Shown: positions 7,438 to 16,115, counted from the stretch's first letter. The stretch is 45,763 bases of DNA from Selenomonadaceae bacterium (GCA_017446845.1 JAFSOQ010000108.1:1-45763), one strand, 5' to 3'. Numbers and translations: made by a program. Notes: generated by a model not told the origin, from the letters alone.

Positions 7438-8073
7438 ATGAACTTCAAAAAAAAGTTATTGGTCGGACTTTTGGGCGGCGCGTTGATTTTAACGGGCGGC
7501 TCGGTGAGTGCGGCACCCGAAATTCCCGAATTCGACGAGGCGTGGCAAGAAGAATCGGCAACACCTGTCGGCGGTTGGACGAAATATTTTTCGGAAAAAT
7601 ACGGCGTCGACTCCGCGCAACTTGAGAAGGCATTTAAAGACGGATTTCCCATGCCTGACATAAGGCACGCGGCAGTTTTGTCCAAACTCAGCGGAAAAAG
7701 TTTTTCGGATGTTTTGGCAATGAAAATCGATTGGCCGCAAGTCGCCGAGAAATTGGGCGTAACGGACAAACAGGTTAAAGAATATTTTAAACAGGAGCGC
7801 GAAGAATTTTTTGCCAAATATGCAGAAATCGACGTTAAAACTTTGAAAGCCTTGCTCAAGGACGGCTACCACCCGCACGACATCGCCATTGCCGGAAGAA
7901 TCGCCAAAGCATCGGGCAAGGACGTAAAGAGCGTCCTCGGCAAGCGCAAGATTAATAACACTTGGGACGACGTGGCAAAATCTTACGGCGTCGACATGAA
8001 AAAAATTATGCCGCCCGGACACGCTCCCGGCAATCCGCCCGGAAATTTCCACGGTCGTCATCACAGAAAATAA
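7438..8073 (+). CDS. secreted protein with two internal repeats and basic His-rich tail
   Basis: 211 residues from the ATG at 7438, six bases after GAGGTGAG. A signal peptide is clear: MNFKKKLLVGLLGGALILTG, then a likely cut after SVSA. The mature part holds two related units of about 60 residues. The first begins DSAQLEKAFKDGFPMPDIRH and the second VKTLKALLKDGYHPHDIAI. Each continues with a SGK.x.SVL/DVL segment and a W.xVA..x.GV segment. The tail PPGHAPGNPPGNFHGRHHRK is rich in proline, histidine and arginine. No enzyme motif is recognised; the protein is probably periplasmic. A larE gene follows 71 bases later. Confidence 0.75.
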   Translation: MNFKKKLLVGLLGGALILTGGSVSAAPEIPEFDEAWQEESATPVGGWTKYFSEKYGVDSAQLEKAFKDGFPMPDIRHAAVLSKLSGKSFSDVLAMKIDWPQVAEKLGVTDKQVKEYFKQEREEFFAKYAEIDVKTLKALLKDGYHPHDIAIAGRIAKASGKDVKSVLGKRKINNTWDDVAKSYGVDMKKIMPPGHAPGNPPGNFHGRHHRK

Positions 8074-8144
8074 TTTCGTTTCGACAAAAATTAGCGGCGA
8101 GTTCGATTGAACGCGCCGTTTTTGAATTCAAAGGAGTATTCGCA

Positions 8145-8930
8145 ATGACTAAGCTTGAGAACTTGAAAAATTATCTGTGCGGACTCGGAAGCGTTGCAGT
8201 AGCATTTTCGGGCGGCGTCGATTCAACTTTCCTGCTCAAGGTCGCGCACGACGTTTTAGGCGATAAAGTTTTGGCGTTGACGGCGACGAGTGTATTTATT
8301 CCGCGCAAAGAAATTGAGGCGGCTGAAAAATTTTGCGCGGAAAATAATATTCGGCAAATCATTTTTGAGGCGGACGTTTTGAAAATCGACGGCGTAAAAG
8401 AGAATCCCGCTGACCGTTGCTATCTTTGCAAGCGTGCGCTGTTTGAAAATTTTTTGCGGCTTGCCGAAGATAAAATTTTGGTTGAAGGCTCGAACATGGA
8501 CGACGCGGGAGATTATCGCCCCGGAATGAGAGCATTGACCGAATTAAAAATAAAAAGCCCGCTGCGTGAAGTCGGACTTTATAAATCTGAAATTCGCGAG
8601 TTGTCAAAGAAAATGAACTTGCCGACGTGGAATAAACCGTCGATGGCTTGTTTGGCGTCGCGTTTTGTCTACGGCGAAACTTTGACCGCGGAAAAACTTT
8701 CTGCGGTCGAGGCGGCGGAAGAATTTTTACGGAGCGCAGGCTTTAATCAGTTGCGCGTTCGAATTCACGGGAAAATTGCGCGGATTGAAGTTTTGCCCGA
8801 AGATTTCGACAAAGTTATAAAATTGCACGAGGAAATTTCTTCGCGGCTTAAAAGTTTGAATTTCGATTATGTCACGTTGGACTTGCAAGGTTATCGTGTC
8901 GGTTCGATGAATCTCGGCTTGAAAATTTAA
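8145..8930 (+). CDS. larE: LarE-type ATP-dependent sacrificial sulfur transferase
   Basis: A 261-residue PP-loop ATPase. The pyrophosphatase loop is VAVAFSGGVDSTFLLKVAHD near residue 20; NPADRCYLCKRALFE, the sulfur-donor cysteine in KPSMACLASRFVYGE near residue 170, and RVRIHGKIARIEV follow as in LarE. LarE donates sulfur from its own cysteine to build the nickel pincer cofactor of lactate racemase. larA, larB and larC are not in this window, so the recipient pathway is unproven. GGAG precedes the ATG. An upstream in-frame extension overlaps the preceding gene and lacks a ribosome binding site. Confidence 0.9.
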   Translation: MTKLENLKNYLCGLGSVAVAFSGGVDSTFLLKVAHDVLGDKVLALTATSVFIPRKEIEAAEKFCAENNIRQIIFEADVLKIDGVKENPADRCYLCKRALFENFLRLAEDKILVEGSNMDDAGDYRPGMRALTELKIKSPLREVGLYKSEIRELSKKMNLPTWNKPSMACLASRFVYGETLTAEKLSAVEAAEEFLRSAGFNQLRVRIHGKIARIEVLPEDFDKVIKLHEEISSRLKSLNFDYVTLDLQGYRVGSMNLGLKI

Positions 8931-8938
8931 CGCGGCTA

Positions 8939-8966
8939 TTCCCTTACGAAAAATTTTTGTTATAAT
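8939..8966 (+). promoter_or_regulatory. extended -10 promoter of lysA
   Basis: TGTTATAAT is an extended -10 element; the -35 region is poor (TTCCCT at a 16-base spacing). It lies 40 bases before the start codon. Confidence 0.5.
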
Positions 8967-9005
8967 CAATGTACAAAGTATACAGAAATTTTCGGAGGGA
9001 TTTCA

Positions 9006-10292
9006 ATGACGAATATTTTTCAAACTCCAAAAAAATTTCCTTTGACAAAAGCCGCCCTGCACGAAGCGATAAAAAAATTCCCGACGCCCTTCCACATCTA
9101 CGACGAGAAAAATATTCGCGAGAACTTCAGGAAATTGCGCGAGGCTTTTTCGTGGGCACCCGATTTCCGCGAGCACTTTGCGGTTAAGGCGACGCCCAAT
9201 CCTTACATCGTAGAAATTTTGGCTCGCGACGGCGCGGGTACCGATTGCAGTTCAATCGCCGAACTTTTTATCAGCGAGGCGGCAGGCGTCGTCGGAGAAA
9301 AAATTATGCTGACTTCCAACGACACACCCGCCGAAGAATTTCGCAAGGCTTTGGCTCTCGGCGCGATTATTAATCTCGACGACATCACGCACATTAATTA
9401 TCTTGAGAAAAATGCCCGCTTGCCCGAAATTATTTCCTTCCGCTACAATCCCGCCGACATCATGAACGACGGCAACGACATAATCGGACGCCCCGCCGAA
9501 GCAAAATACGGCTTGACCCGCGAGCAGATTTTTTCCGCTTACAAAATTTGTCTCGACAAGGGCATTAAAAGATTCGGCTTGCACACGATGATTGCCTCAA
9601 ATGAGCGCAAGGCATCGACGTTCATTTACACGGCGCGGATTATGTTTGAACTTGCCGCGAAAATTAAAGACCGGCTCGGAATAAAATTTGAGTTCGTGAA
9701 CTTGGGCGGCGGCTTGGGTATTCCTTACAGCCCCGACGAATTGCCCGTTGATTTAAAAATGATCGGCGACGGCATTAAAGAACTTTTCTACGAAATTTTG
9801 GTTCCGAGCGGTTTGGGCGACGTTCGACTTGCCATGGAGAGCGGACGAGCCATGACCGGTCCTGCGGGTTGGCTTGTCTCGACTGTCCTGCATAAAAAAA
9901 ATACTTACAAAAATTATATCGGGCTTGATGCTTGCATGTCGGATTTGATGCGCCCCGCGCTTTACAATGCCTATCACCACATAACGGTTTTGGGCAAGGA
10001 AGATGCGCCTTGCGACGAAATTTACGACGTGACCGGCTCACTTTGCGAGAACAATGACAAATTTGCCATCGACCGTCACCTGCCGAAAATTTATGTCGGC
10101 GACGTGCTGATTATTCACGACACAGGCGCGCACGGTCATGCCATGGGTTTCAACTACAACGGCAAACTTCGCAGCGCAGAACTTTTGATTCGGGAAAATG
10201 GCAACGTTGAATTGATTCGCCGCGCAGAAACTCTCGACGATTATTTTGCGACGTTAAACTTTCCAAACGCCCGACTCAAGCCGAAAAAATAA
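9006..10292 (+). CDS. lysA: diaminopimelate decarboxylase-like PLP enzyme
   Basis: A 428-residue fold-III decarboxylase that would convert meso-diaminopimelate to lysine. The PLP lysine is in REHFAVKATPNPYIV near residue 60. TDCSSIAEL, the glycine-rich FVNLGGGLGIPY near 240, the MESGRAM phosphate-binding loop and the active-site cysteine in TGSLCENNDKFA follow; the closing tyrosine is in HAMGFNYNGK. GGAGGG lies six bases before the ATG. The sequence is of the divergent LysA group (GPAGWL after the ESGRAM loop), so a related activity on ornithine or lysine cannot be excluded. Monocistronic, with its own promoter and terminator. Confidence 0.88.
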   Translation: MTNIFQTPKKFPLTKAALHEAIKKFPTPFHIYDEKNIRENFRKLREAFSWAPDFREHFAVKATPNPYIVEILARDGAGTDCSSIAELFISEAAGVVGEKIMLTSNDTPAEEFRKALALGAIINLDDITHINYLEKNARLPEIISFRYNPADIMNDGNDIIGRPAEAKYGLTREQIFSAYKICLDKGIKRFGLHTMIASNERKASTFIYTARIMFELAAKIKDRLGIKFEFVNLGGGLGIPYSPDELPVDLKMIGDGIKELFYEILVPSGLGDVRLAMESGRAMTGPAGWLVSTVLHKKNTYKNYIGLDACMSDLMRPALYNAYHHITVLGKEDAPCDEIYDVTGSLCENNDKFAIDRHLPKIYVGDVLIIHDTGAHGHAMGFNYNGKLRSAELLIRENGNVELIRRAETLDDYFATLNFPNARLKPKK

Positions 10293-10310
10293 TTTGTGAT
10301 AAAAAATATT

Positions 10311-10345
10311 CCCCGTTGCATTTGACGCGGCGGGGATTTATTTTA
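10311..10345. terminator. terminator between lysA and the DUF262 gene
   Basis: A nine-base stem CCCCGTTGC/GCGGCGGGG (two G-U pairs) with a seven-base loop, then a T-rich run on the plus strand. It abuts the stop of the convergent gene and may serve both directions. Confidence 0.75.
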
Positions 10346-12139
10346 TTGCAGAGAGGCACCGAAAACTTTTTTTATCTCGGAGCTGTCGCGTCCGGAAATT
10401 TTTCGCCCCGTACGTTCTTCGACAGCCTCAAGAATTTTTTTCGCGCGGTCGACAACAAAAGCATTAAAATCATCTGCGCGGCAAAGTTCGGCGTCGATAA
10501 AATGTCGTTCAAGAATTTCATTAAGTTCCGCGCTTGAAAGTCCGATTTTCTCCTCAATTTTCTCAAGATAAAAACTCGGAGGATTATCGCCGAGAAATTT
10601 ATTTGTCTTCTTCATTATCGGCGTGCGATTGGCAACATTGTCGTAGCGTTCTTTCGGCAATTTTTGGACTTCGCAATATTTTTTCGGGAAGATATGATGA
10701 ATTTCAATGCTCTCGGCGAAGTTCGCGCTTGTCCCAATATCTCTGCCCACCAAAAAATCTTTCGCGCCGTGTTGAAAAATTATGGAAATAATTCCTCTGT
10801 AAATCGCCGATTGAATACTTTTAGCCTTAAGCAATTTCCACGCGGTAATTTGAACGTCCTGAACTATTTCGGGTACTTGGTCGCGGTTAATCCAATTCAT
10901 GACCTGCACAATGTCTTTTACGAAACGATTCAGATGACCGTCCCTGTAAGCCTCGCTGAAAACCGAAGTCCAATACCATTGCCGAATTTTTTTCAGACTC
11001 GCCAAATTATTTTTGTTGATTGAATTCAACTTAGCGAAGATTGCTGCCATTGGAATCAGTTGCGGCTTGTACGGAATATATTTTTTCGTCGTGATTCCCT
11101 CTTCCGACAAAAATTTAGCCGCGTCGATGAAACCTTCCTTAATCGCCGCTTTGTAGTCCAAATAATCTTGATAGCCGAGTTTCAAAATATCTTCGCTTTT
11201 GCAGCTGACGGATACTTTTTTGCCTTCGCGAGATTTGTTGTAAGTTACCAAAAGCGTCAACGCCGTAATAAAATCCGCCCGCTCAATCGCCGACAAAATT
11301 TTTAAGCTGTTGTCCTCGAAATCTTTTTTTATCTCGTCAAGTTCTTTGCGCAAGCCGATACTCTCGCCGTCAGGAGTTTTATGCGCCGCGAAAATCGCCG
11401 TGAGTAAATCGAACACGTCCAACTTCACGACGCCGGTGTTGACCTTCTCGAAAATTTTGCAGACCAATTCAAGCGGAGTATTTTTTTCCAGCTCGACGCT
11501 GATAACTTCATAAGAGCTTACTTTATCGATGACTTTTTCGGCAAATATGTCCGTAAAATCTCCTGCAGAGTTGTCATTATGAAATTTTTCGTAAGCTCGA
11601 AACCATTGCCGATTACCTTTAAAAAATTTATTAAGCGGAAACATATCTGCTGCGAATTCTTTTTCGCTCGTCGACAAATCCAATTTGATTTTGCTGCCGG
11701 ATTTTAATTTTCTGTTCGCGGGGACGGAAATAATAATATCTTCTTCGTTGGAAGCATTTTCGACGGCGGCAATGGCTTTTTTCATGTCGACGTAGTAAAA
11801 ATATTCTTTGTCGTTGGAAATTTTTACGGGCTTGTTGTCGAGAAAAAACGCGCCGAAAAGTGAAGTCAATCGCTGTTGCCCGTCAAGAATCAGACATTGC
11901 GGCGGAGTTTCGATTTTGTCGACGCCCGCAACCGTTCGACAGGAAAATTTTAAATTGCCGGAGTCGCAAGCCAAAAGCAGAATCGAATTTATCGGGAAAC
12001 CGCAAATCACACTTTCCAAAAGAGATTTTATTCTGTCGTCGCTCCAAACCCAATCGCGTTGAAAATCGGGCAGTTGAATTTCTCCGCACTCTATTTTTTC
12101 CAACAACTTGACGAGATTAAATTTTTTTACTTCCAACAT
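10343..12139 (-). CDS. DUF262/DUF1524 GmrSD-like nuclease
   Basis: A 598-residue protein with the two-domain plan of GmrSD/type IV restriction-like enzymes. The N-terminal DUF262 (ParB-like) domain has IQLPDFQRDWVWSDDRIKSL near residue 21 and LILDGQQRLTSLFG near 83. The C-terminal DUF1524 His-Me finger domain has IEIHHIFPKKYC near residue 480 and an asparagine-rich NVANRTPIMKKTNKFLG. Known relatives restrict modified phage DNA; DUF262 probably couples NTP hydrolysis to the nuclease. It stands alone between lysA and the tad locus with a near-consensus promoter of its own and no modification enzyme beside it. The phage target cannot be inferred. Confidence 0.88.
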   Translation of the reverse strand: MLEVKKFNLVKLLEKIECGEIQLPDFQRDWVWSDDRIKSLLESVICGFPINSILLLACDSGNLKFSCRTVAGVDKIETPPQCLILDGQQRLTSLFGAFFLDNKPVKISNDKEYFYYVDMKKAIAAVENASNEEDIIISVPANRKLKSGSKIKLDLSTSEKEFAADMFPLNKFFKGNRQWFRAYEKFHNDNSAGDFTDIFAEKVIDKVSSYEVISVELEKNTPLELVCKIFEKVNTGVVKLDVFDLLTAIFAAHKTPDGESIGLRKELDEIKKDFEDNSLKILSAIERADFITALTLLVTYNKSREGKKVSVSCKSEDILKLGYQDYLDYKAAIKEGFIDAAKFLSEEGITTKKYIPYKPQLIPMAAIFAKLNSINKNNLASLKKIRQWYWTSVFSEAYRDGHLNRFVKDIVQVMNWINRDQVPEIVQDVQITAWKLLKAKSIQSAIYRGIISIIFQHGAKDFLVGRDIGTSANFAESIEIHHIFPKKYCEVQKLPKERYDNVANRTPIMKKTNKFLGDNPPSFYLEKIEEKIGLSSAELNEILERHFIDAELCRADDFNAFVVDRAKKILEAVEERTGRKISGRDSSEIKKVFGASLQ

Positions 12140-12174
12140 TATCGTCCGTCCTTTGCAAGATTTAATTGACGCAA

Positions 12175-12203
12175 ATTATAACCGGGCGAAAATTTTTCGT
12201 CAA
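12175..12203 (-). promoter_or_regulatory. promoter of the DUF262 nuclease gene
   Basis: Minus-strand TTGACG, 17-base spacer, TATAAT. It lies directly downstream of the tad terminator. Confidence 0.8.
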
Positions 12204-12204
12204 A

Positions 12205-12227
12205 CAAAAACCCGCTTTAATCGCGGG
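12205..12227 (-). terminator. terminator of the tad locus
   Basis: Minus-strand stem CCCGC/GCGGG with a seven-base loop followed by TTTTTG, just after the tadC stop. Confidence 0.65.
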
Positions 12228-12241
12228 CGGAAATTTGCTTT

Positions 12242-13219
12242 TTACATGTTTGGTACGATGTTCAAATTATTCAGCACGTTAATCAGCGGCGGCAGCAAGA
12301 TAATTATAAAAATCGTCGGGAAAATAAATATGACCAGCGGGAACAAAATTTTTATCGGGGCTTTCAATGCCTGCGCCTTGACTCGTTGCTGACGAAGTTC
12401 GCGCATATTATTTGCCTGCTCGACTAAAGTTTTGCTCATGCTAGTTCCCAATCTCTCCGCCTGGATTATCGACGTCGTAAATAAATAAACTTCTTCCACG
12501 TCGCAACGCCTTGCCATGTCGTGCAGTGCTTCCTTTTTCGACAAGCCCAAGCGCATATCTTTTTGCATTTGCCGAAATTCGTCCATTAAAGCTCCCGTCG
12601 AACGCCGCAAAATTCTTTCAACCGACGCGTCGAACGATAAGCCCGCTTGTACGCTTACACTCAACAAATCCAAAAACGGCGGCAGTTGCGACGCAATTTT
12701 TTCTTGTCGCTGTTTGATTATCGATTTTATGTAAGTCGTCGGAAAAACCGCGCCCATCGCCGTCAACATTAACAACATCACTATCCGCTGAATCAATAAT
12801 AAATCCGATGCCGTTATGAAAAATGCCAGCCCTATCAAAAAAAATATGAAGATTATCGAACCCCATATGAAAATCATTTTGTTACGGCTCCAAACTTCTT
12901 GCTTGCCTGCCAAAATTATGTAGCGGTCGATTGTCTTGAAAATTGCTCGCGGCGTCAATCTCAAGAAAAAATTTTGTATGGAAGTCACTATCGGAGTTAT
13001 CACGCGCTCCGTAAAAGAAATTGACGACCAATCGCGTTTCGACATGACCGCCGCGGCTTTTCTCTCTTCGGGCGTGGCAATTCGCAAACTCAGCGGTATC
13101 GATAAATTTTGCAGACGGACTTTGGTTTGATATTGCTCCTGATTCCGAACTTTCCTTGCGAGTATGTAAAGCAAAGTGAAGACCGTTACGCCCGTCAAGA
13201 CTGATACAAAAATAATCAT
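12242..13219 (-). CDS. tadC: TadC-like inner membrane platform protein
   Basis: A 325-residue type II secretion F-family protein, the inner-membrane partner of TadB in the Flp pilus machine. Hydrophobic segments lie at the N-terminus (MIIFVSVLTGVTVFTLLYIL), around residues 115-160 and at the C-terminus (ILFPLVIFIFPTIFIIILLPP). The cytoplasmic F domain has LPPFLDLLSVSVQAGLSFDASVERI. The start is set at the ATG preceded by GGAGGT at seven bases, one base after the tadA stop. It is the last gene of the locus. Confidence 0.88.
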   Translation of the reverse strand: MIIFVSVLTGVTVFTLLYILARKVRNQEQYQTKVRLQNLSIPLSLRIATPEERKAAAVMSKRDWSSISFTERVITPIVTSIQNFFLRLTPRAIFKTIDRYIILAGKQEVWSRNKMIFIWGSIIFIFFLIGLAFFITASDLLLIQRIVMLLMLTAMGAVFPTTYIKSIIKQRQEKIASQLPPFLDLLSVSVQAGLSFDASVERILRRSTGALMDEFRQMQKDMRLGLSKKEALHDMARRCDVEEVYLFTTSIIQAERLGTSMSKTLVEQANNMRELRQQRVKAQALKAPIKILFPLVIFIFPTIFIIILLPPLINVLNNLNIVPNM

Positions 13220-13220
13220 G

Positions 13221-14687
13221 TCAGCGACCTCCGAGATTGTCCGCCTCAAAAATCGTCAAAGGCAAATCGACACCGTTTATCCTGAACTTGTCAAGGAAAG
13301 ACGGTTGCAAGCCCAACGCCTCGAAATGCCCGACAGATTTTCCCCATTCGTCGATATAATCTTGAACGTATTGGAATAAATCCTGCACGATGATCGTATC
13401 GCCTTCCATGCCTTGCACTTCGCTGATGTGCGTAATTTTTCTTGAGCCGTCACGAATTCTGGATTGCTGCAGAATCAAATCGATTGCCGAGGCAATTTGC
13501 GTTCTGATTGCTCGAACGGGTAATTCCATGCCCGCCATTAAAACCATCGTTTCCAAACGGCTTAACGCGTCGCGCGGACTGTTGGCGTGCGCTGTAGTCA
13601 AAGATCCGTCGTGACCGGTATTCATTGCCTGCAACATGTCGAGTGCCTCGCCCGAACGAACTTCGCCGACGATTATTCTGTCGGGTCTCATACGCAACGC
13701 ATTGCGAACCAAATCGCGGATTGCTATCGCGCCTTCGCCTTCAATGTTCGGCGGTCGTGATTCAAGTCGGACAACGTGGTCTTGCTGCAATTTTAATTCG
13801 GCGGCGTCTTCTATCGTGACAATTCTGTCGTCGGGCGGAATAAATGATGACAGCGTATTAAGCGTCGTGGTCTTGCCGGAACCTGTGCCGCCGCTTACCA
13901 AAATGTTCAGCCGCGCTTTGACACTCGCCTCCAAAAATGTTGCCATGCGTTCATCAAGTGTTCCGAAATTTATCAAGTCTCGAACCGATAACGCCGACTT
14001 TGAAAATTTACGAATCGTGACCATTGAACCATCAAGCGCAAGCGGCGGGATAATTATGTTGACGCGCGAGCCGTCTTCCAAGCGGGCATCGACCATCGGC
14101 GCGGATTCGTCTATTCTTCTGCCCAGCGGCGACAAAATTTTTTCTATGATATTCATCAAGTGCGTTTCGTCATGAAATTTTACGTCCGTGCGATACAATT
14201 TGCCTTTTTGCTCAACGAAAACTTTCGACGCGCCGTTTATCATCACTTCCGTTATCGACGGGTCTTTTAACAGCGGCTCTATCGGTCCCAGTCCCAAAAT
14301 CTCGTCGCAAATGTCCGCGATTATTTGCAATCGTTCGCCGCGTGAAAATATACTTGCCTGCTCGTCAAACGCCCTGTGACAATAGCCCGCCACGACTTCT
14401 TGAATTTCTTCCCGCGTCCGATTCGAACCTGCCAGCAATTCTTGTTCGTCCGCCGACATTTCCGTTACTATTTGCCTGTGAACTTTCAACTTTAGCTGCT
14501 GATAATTGCTTTCCGTGGTGTCCGTCGGTCGATAGCCCGTGAACGTCTCGACTTTTTTGTTTTGGACTTTTTCCTCGAATGCCGACGTTACTTTGGAAGT
14601 TTGCTCTTCCGCCGACTTTTGCAATATTTCTGCTTGCGGTCTCAAGTCAACCGATTTCCGCCCGCCCAATCGCTCCAATAATCCCAT
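13221..14687 (-). CDS. tadA: TadA/CpaF pilus assembly ATPase
   Basis: A 488-residue secretion ATPase of the TadA/CpaF (VirB11-like) family that powers Flp pilus assembly at the inner membrane. The Walker A is LVSGGTGSGKTTTLNTL near residue 268. The Asp box is RIVTIEDAAELKL, the Walker B RPDRIIVGEVRSGEALDM, and the His box GHDGSLTTAHANSPRDALSRLE. The N-terminal 60 residues are a variable polar region. It follows tadE by 16 bases and is followed by tadC after one base. Confidence 0.95.
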   Translation of the reverse strand: MGLLERLGGRKSVDLRPQAEILQKSAEEQTSKVTSAFEEKVQNKKVETFTGYRPTDTTESNYQQLKLKVHRQIVTEMSADEQELLAGSNRTREEIQEVVAGYCHRAFDEQASIFSRGERLQIIADICDEILGLGPIEPLLKDPSITEVMINGASKVFVEQKGKLYRTDVKFHDETHLMNIIEKILSPLGRRIDESAPMVDARLEDGSRVNIIIPPLALDGSMVTIRKFSKSALSVRDLINFGTLDERMATFLEASVKARLNILVSGGTGSGKTTTLNTLSSFIPPDDRIVTIEDAAELKLQQDHVVRLESRPPNIEGEGAIAIRDLVRNALRMRPDRIIVGEVRSGEALDMLQAMNTGHDGSLTTAHANSPRDALSRLETMVLMAGMELPVRAIRTQIASAIDLILQQSRIRDGSRKITHISEVQGMEGDTIIVQDLFQYVQDYIDEWGKSVGHFEALGLQPSFLDKFRINGVDLPLTIFEADNLGGR

Positions 14688-14703
14688 GCCTTAAATCGCC
14701 TCC

Positions 14704-15162
14704 TTAGTTTTCTATCTTCGCAACTTTCGCGACAGTATAATTCTTCGGCAAAATGTTTTTGAAAATATTACCCTCAGCTAAGTCTGATGTGGCTTGTATT
14801 AAAACTTGAACATAATCACCGTCGGGAGCCGCTTGAAACTCACCTTCAACAAACTTACCGCGCTTGCTTTTTGAGCAATCAAATTCTTTTTTTTTCAGTG
14901 TATACCAGGTGAGAAACAATTTAGTCTCCTTAATTTTTTCTTTGTCGTCATCTGTTATTGTGTAATTTTTGGTCGGATCCTCCGTATTTTTATTGTTTAC
15001 GGCAGCATGTCTTGCCGCCGCATTTGCCGCATTGTCCAAAGTCACGTAGTCGACGACGAACATGCCCAGATAAATTGTCGATAACAAAACCAGAACGAAG
15101 AACGGCAATACCAGCGTGAATTCTACTGCTGCCTGCCCGCGTTGTCCGAAAAATTTTTTCAT
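14704..15162 (-). CDS. tadE: TadE-like minor pilin
   Basis: A 152-residue TadE-family protein. After a short basic leader comes RGQAAVEFTLVLPFFVLVLL, a type IV prepilin-like site (cut after the glycine, glutamate at +5) joined to one membrane helix. An extracytoplasmic domain follows with AANAAARHAAV, typical of TadE. Start ATG at 15162 follows GAGGTGA. A possible extended -10 promoter (TGC TATCAT) lies at 15185-15193, so tadE-tadA-tadC may also be transcribed separately from the pilins. Confidence 0.88.
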   Translation of the reverse strand: MKKFFGQRGQAAVEFTLVLPFFVLVLLSTIYLGMFVVDYVTLDNAANAAARHAAVNNKNTEDPTKNYTITDDDKEKIKETKLFLTWYTLKKKEFDCSKSKRGKFVEGEFQAAPDGDYVQVLIQATSDLAEGNIFKNILPKNYTVAKVAKIEN

Positions 15163-15184
15163 CGCACTCACCTCTTTTTTTATT

Positions 15185-15213
15185 ATGATAGCATAAAACG
15201 ACACGAAATTAAA
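15185..15213 (-). promoter_or_regulatory. possible promoter of tadE-tadA-tadC
   Basis: Minus-strand TGC TATCAT is an extended -10 about 20 bases before the tadE ATG; no good -35 is seen. Confidence 0.35.
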
Positions 15214-15465
15214 TTCAATATCGCCGCGAAAATCCGAAGCCGTCATGGATGACGGGCAACGTGACGTTGCATCCAATTGACGCGCCGCACCGCTTAAAAA
15301 TTTTTAGCCGAATCACCGCGTTCCGGCTGTTTCGTATTTGACCGAACAAAGAAAAAGTAGATCCTAAACATAAAAATCATCTTTAAAGCCAATCAGCAAT
15401 GACGAGCCGTAAAATCAATTTGGTTCTGCGTAATCCACACTTTGACAAAGAGGGGATACGTCTTG

Positions 15466-15500
15466 AAAAAATAGCCCCTCAACCTTGAATCGAGGGGCTA
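15466..15500 (-). terminator. terminator after the Flp pilin genes
   Basis: A nine-base perfect stem TAGCCCCTC/GAGGGGCTA with an eleven-base loop, followed on the minus strand by TTTTTTC. It separates the pilins from tadE and would lower expression of the assembly genes relative to pilins. Confidence 0.85.
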
Positions 15501-15616
15501 AATTTGTTTGACCGTGTCGGCGAATCATGATTCAAAAACTTAGTGGACGCTCATTTTCTTATCATGCCCGCGCCTTCATGCCGAATATATTTTGCTTATC
15601 AAAGGATTAAGATTGG

Positions 15617-15826
15617 TTATTCGTTAGTTAATACGGGACTTGAATAAGCAGCAGTAACTGCGCTAAGCGTTTCCGACATGTTATTGATGTTTTGGTCAAC
15701 GCCGCCTTTTATACCGGCATAGTTGAGAAGTCCGACAGCAATGACCGCGATAAAGCCAAGAATCAACGCGTACTCGACGACGCCTTGACCTTTCTCCTTG
15801 AGAAATTCCTTAATTTTTTTCAACAT
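15617..15826 (-). CDS. Flp-family pilin 1
   Basis: A 69-residue Flp pilin. The leader MLKKIKEFLKEKG is followed by the class IVb site QGVVEYALILGFIAVIAVGLL (cut after G, glutamate at +5, tyrosine at +6). A short variable C-terminal part ends VTAAYSSPVLTNE. The start is the ATG preceded by GGAGATAACAACC; the in-frame upstream extension lacks a ribosome binding site. Fourth and last of four tandem pilin genes in transcription order. Confidence 0.92.
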   Translation of the reverse strand: MLKKIKEFLKEKGQGVVEYALILGFIAVIAVGLLNYAGIKGGVDQNINNMSETLSAVTAAYSSPVLTNE

Positions 15827-15926
15827 GGTTGTTATCTCCTTTCCTTGGAAAATGTCTATCCTTTTATTCTGCATGTCGGTGCTTAGTCCACGGTCGCAGC
15901 CGACATTGCGAGAAATCCGGGTTAGC

Positions 15927-16115
15927 TTATTCAGTTGGTAATCCTGCAGCTTTCAATACTTTTACTACATTATCGATATTGTCTTGGACTGCTTTTACCA
16001 GACCGGAGCCACCAATTAAACTGACAGCAAGAATCGCGACAAAGCCGAGAATCAACGCGTACTCAACGACGCCCTGACCTTTTTCCGAGATAAACTCGCG
16101 GATTTTTTTTAACAT
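15927..16115 (-). CDS. Flp-family pilin 2
   Basis: A 62-residue Flp pilin with leader MLKKIREFISEKG and processing site before QGVVEYALILGFVAILAVSLI. The C-terminal half (VKAVQDNIDNVVKVLKAAG) is helical and differs from the other three copies. AAAGGAG precedes the ATG. The leader and helix are nearly identical among the four pilins, while the tails differ, as expected of duplicates that diverged on the exposed surface. Confidence 0.92.
   Translation of the reverse strand: MLKKIREFISEKGQGVVEYALILGFVAILAVSLIGGSGLVKAVQDNIDNVVKVLKAAGLPTE

Larger units (their letters stand above)
15163..15616. other. 454-base gap between pilins and tadE
   Basis: No gene is convincing here. From the pilin side it holds the terminator at 15466-15500. 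Next is a 40-base stretch at 15421-15460 whose minus strand resembles the window end at 45727-45758. The palindrome GCAACGT-G-ACGTTGC lies at 15256-15270, and a possible extended -10 promoter for tadE at 15185-15193. Confidence 0.5.

Noticed and set aside
7962..8144. Upstream extension of larE giving a 322-codon frame
   Set aside because: The extension overlaps the secreted-protein gene and lacks a ribosome binding site, while the ATG at 8145 has GGAG and matches LarE length.
15163..15276. Longer tadE start at 15276
   Set aside because: The added residues have no TadE character, and GAGGTGA sits properly before the ATG at 15162.
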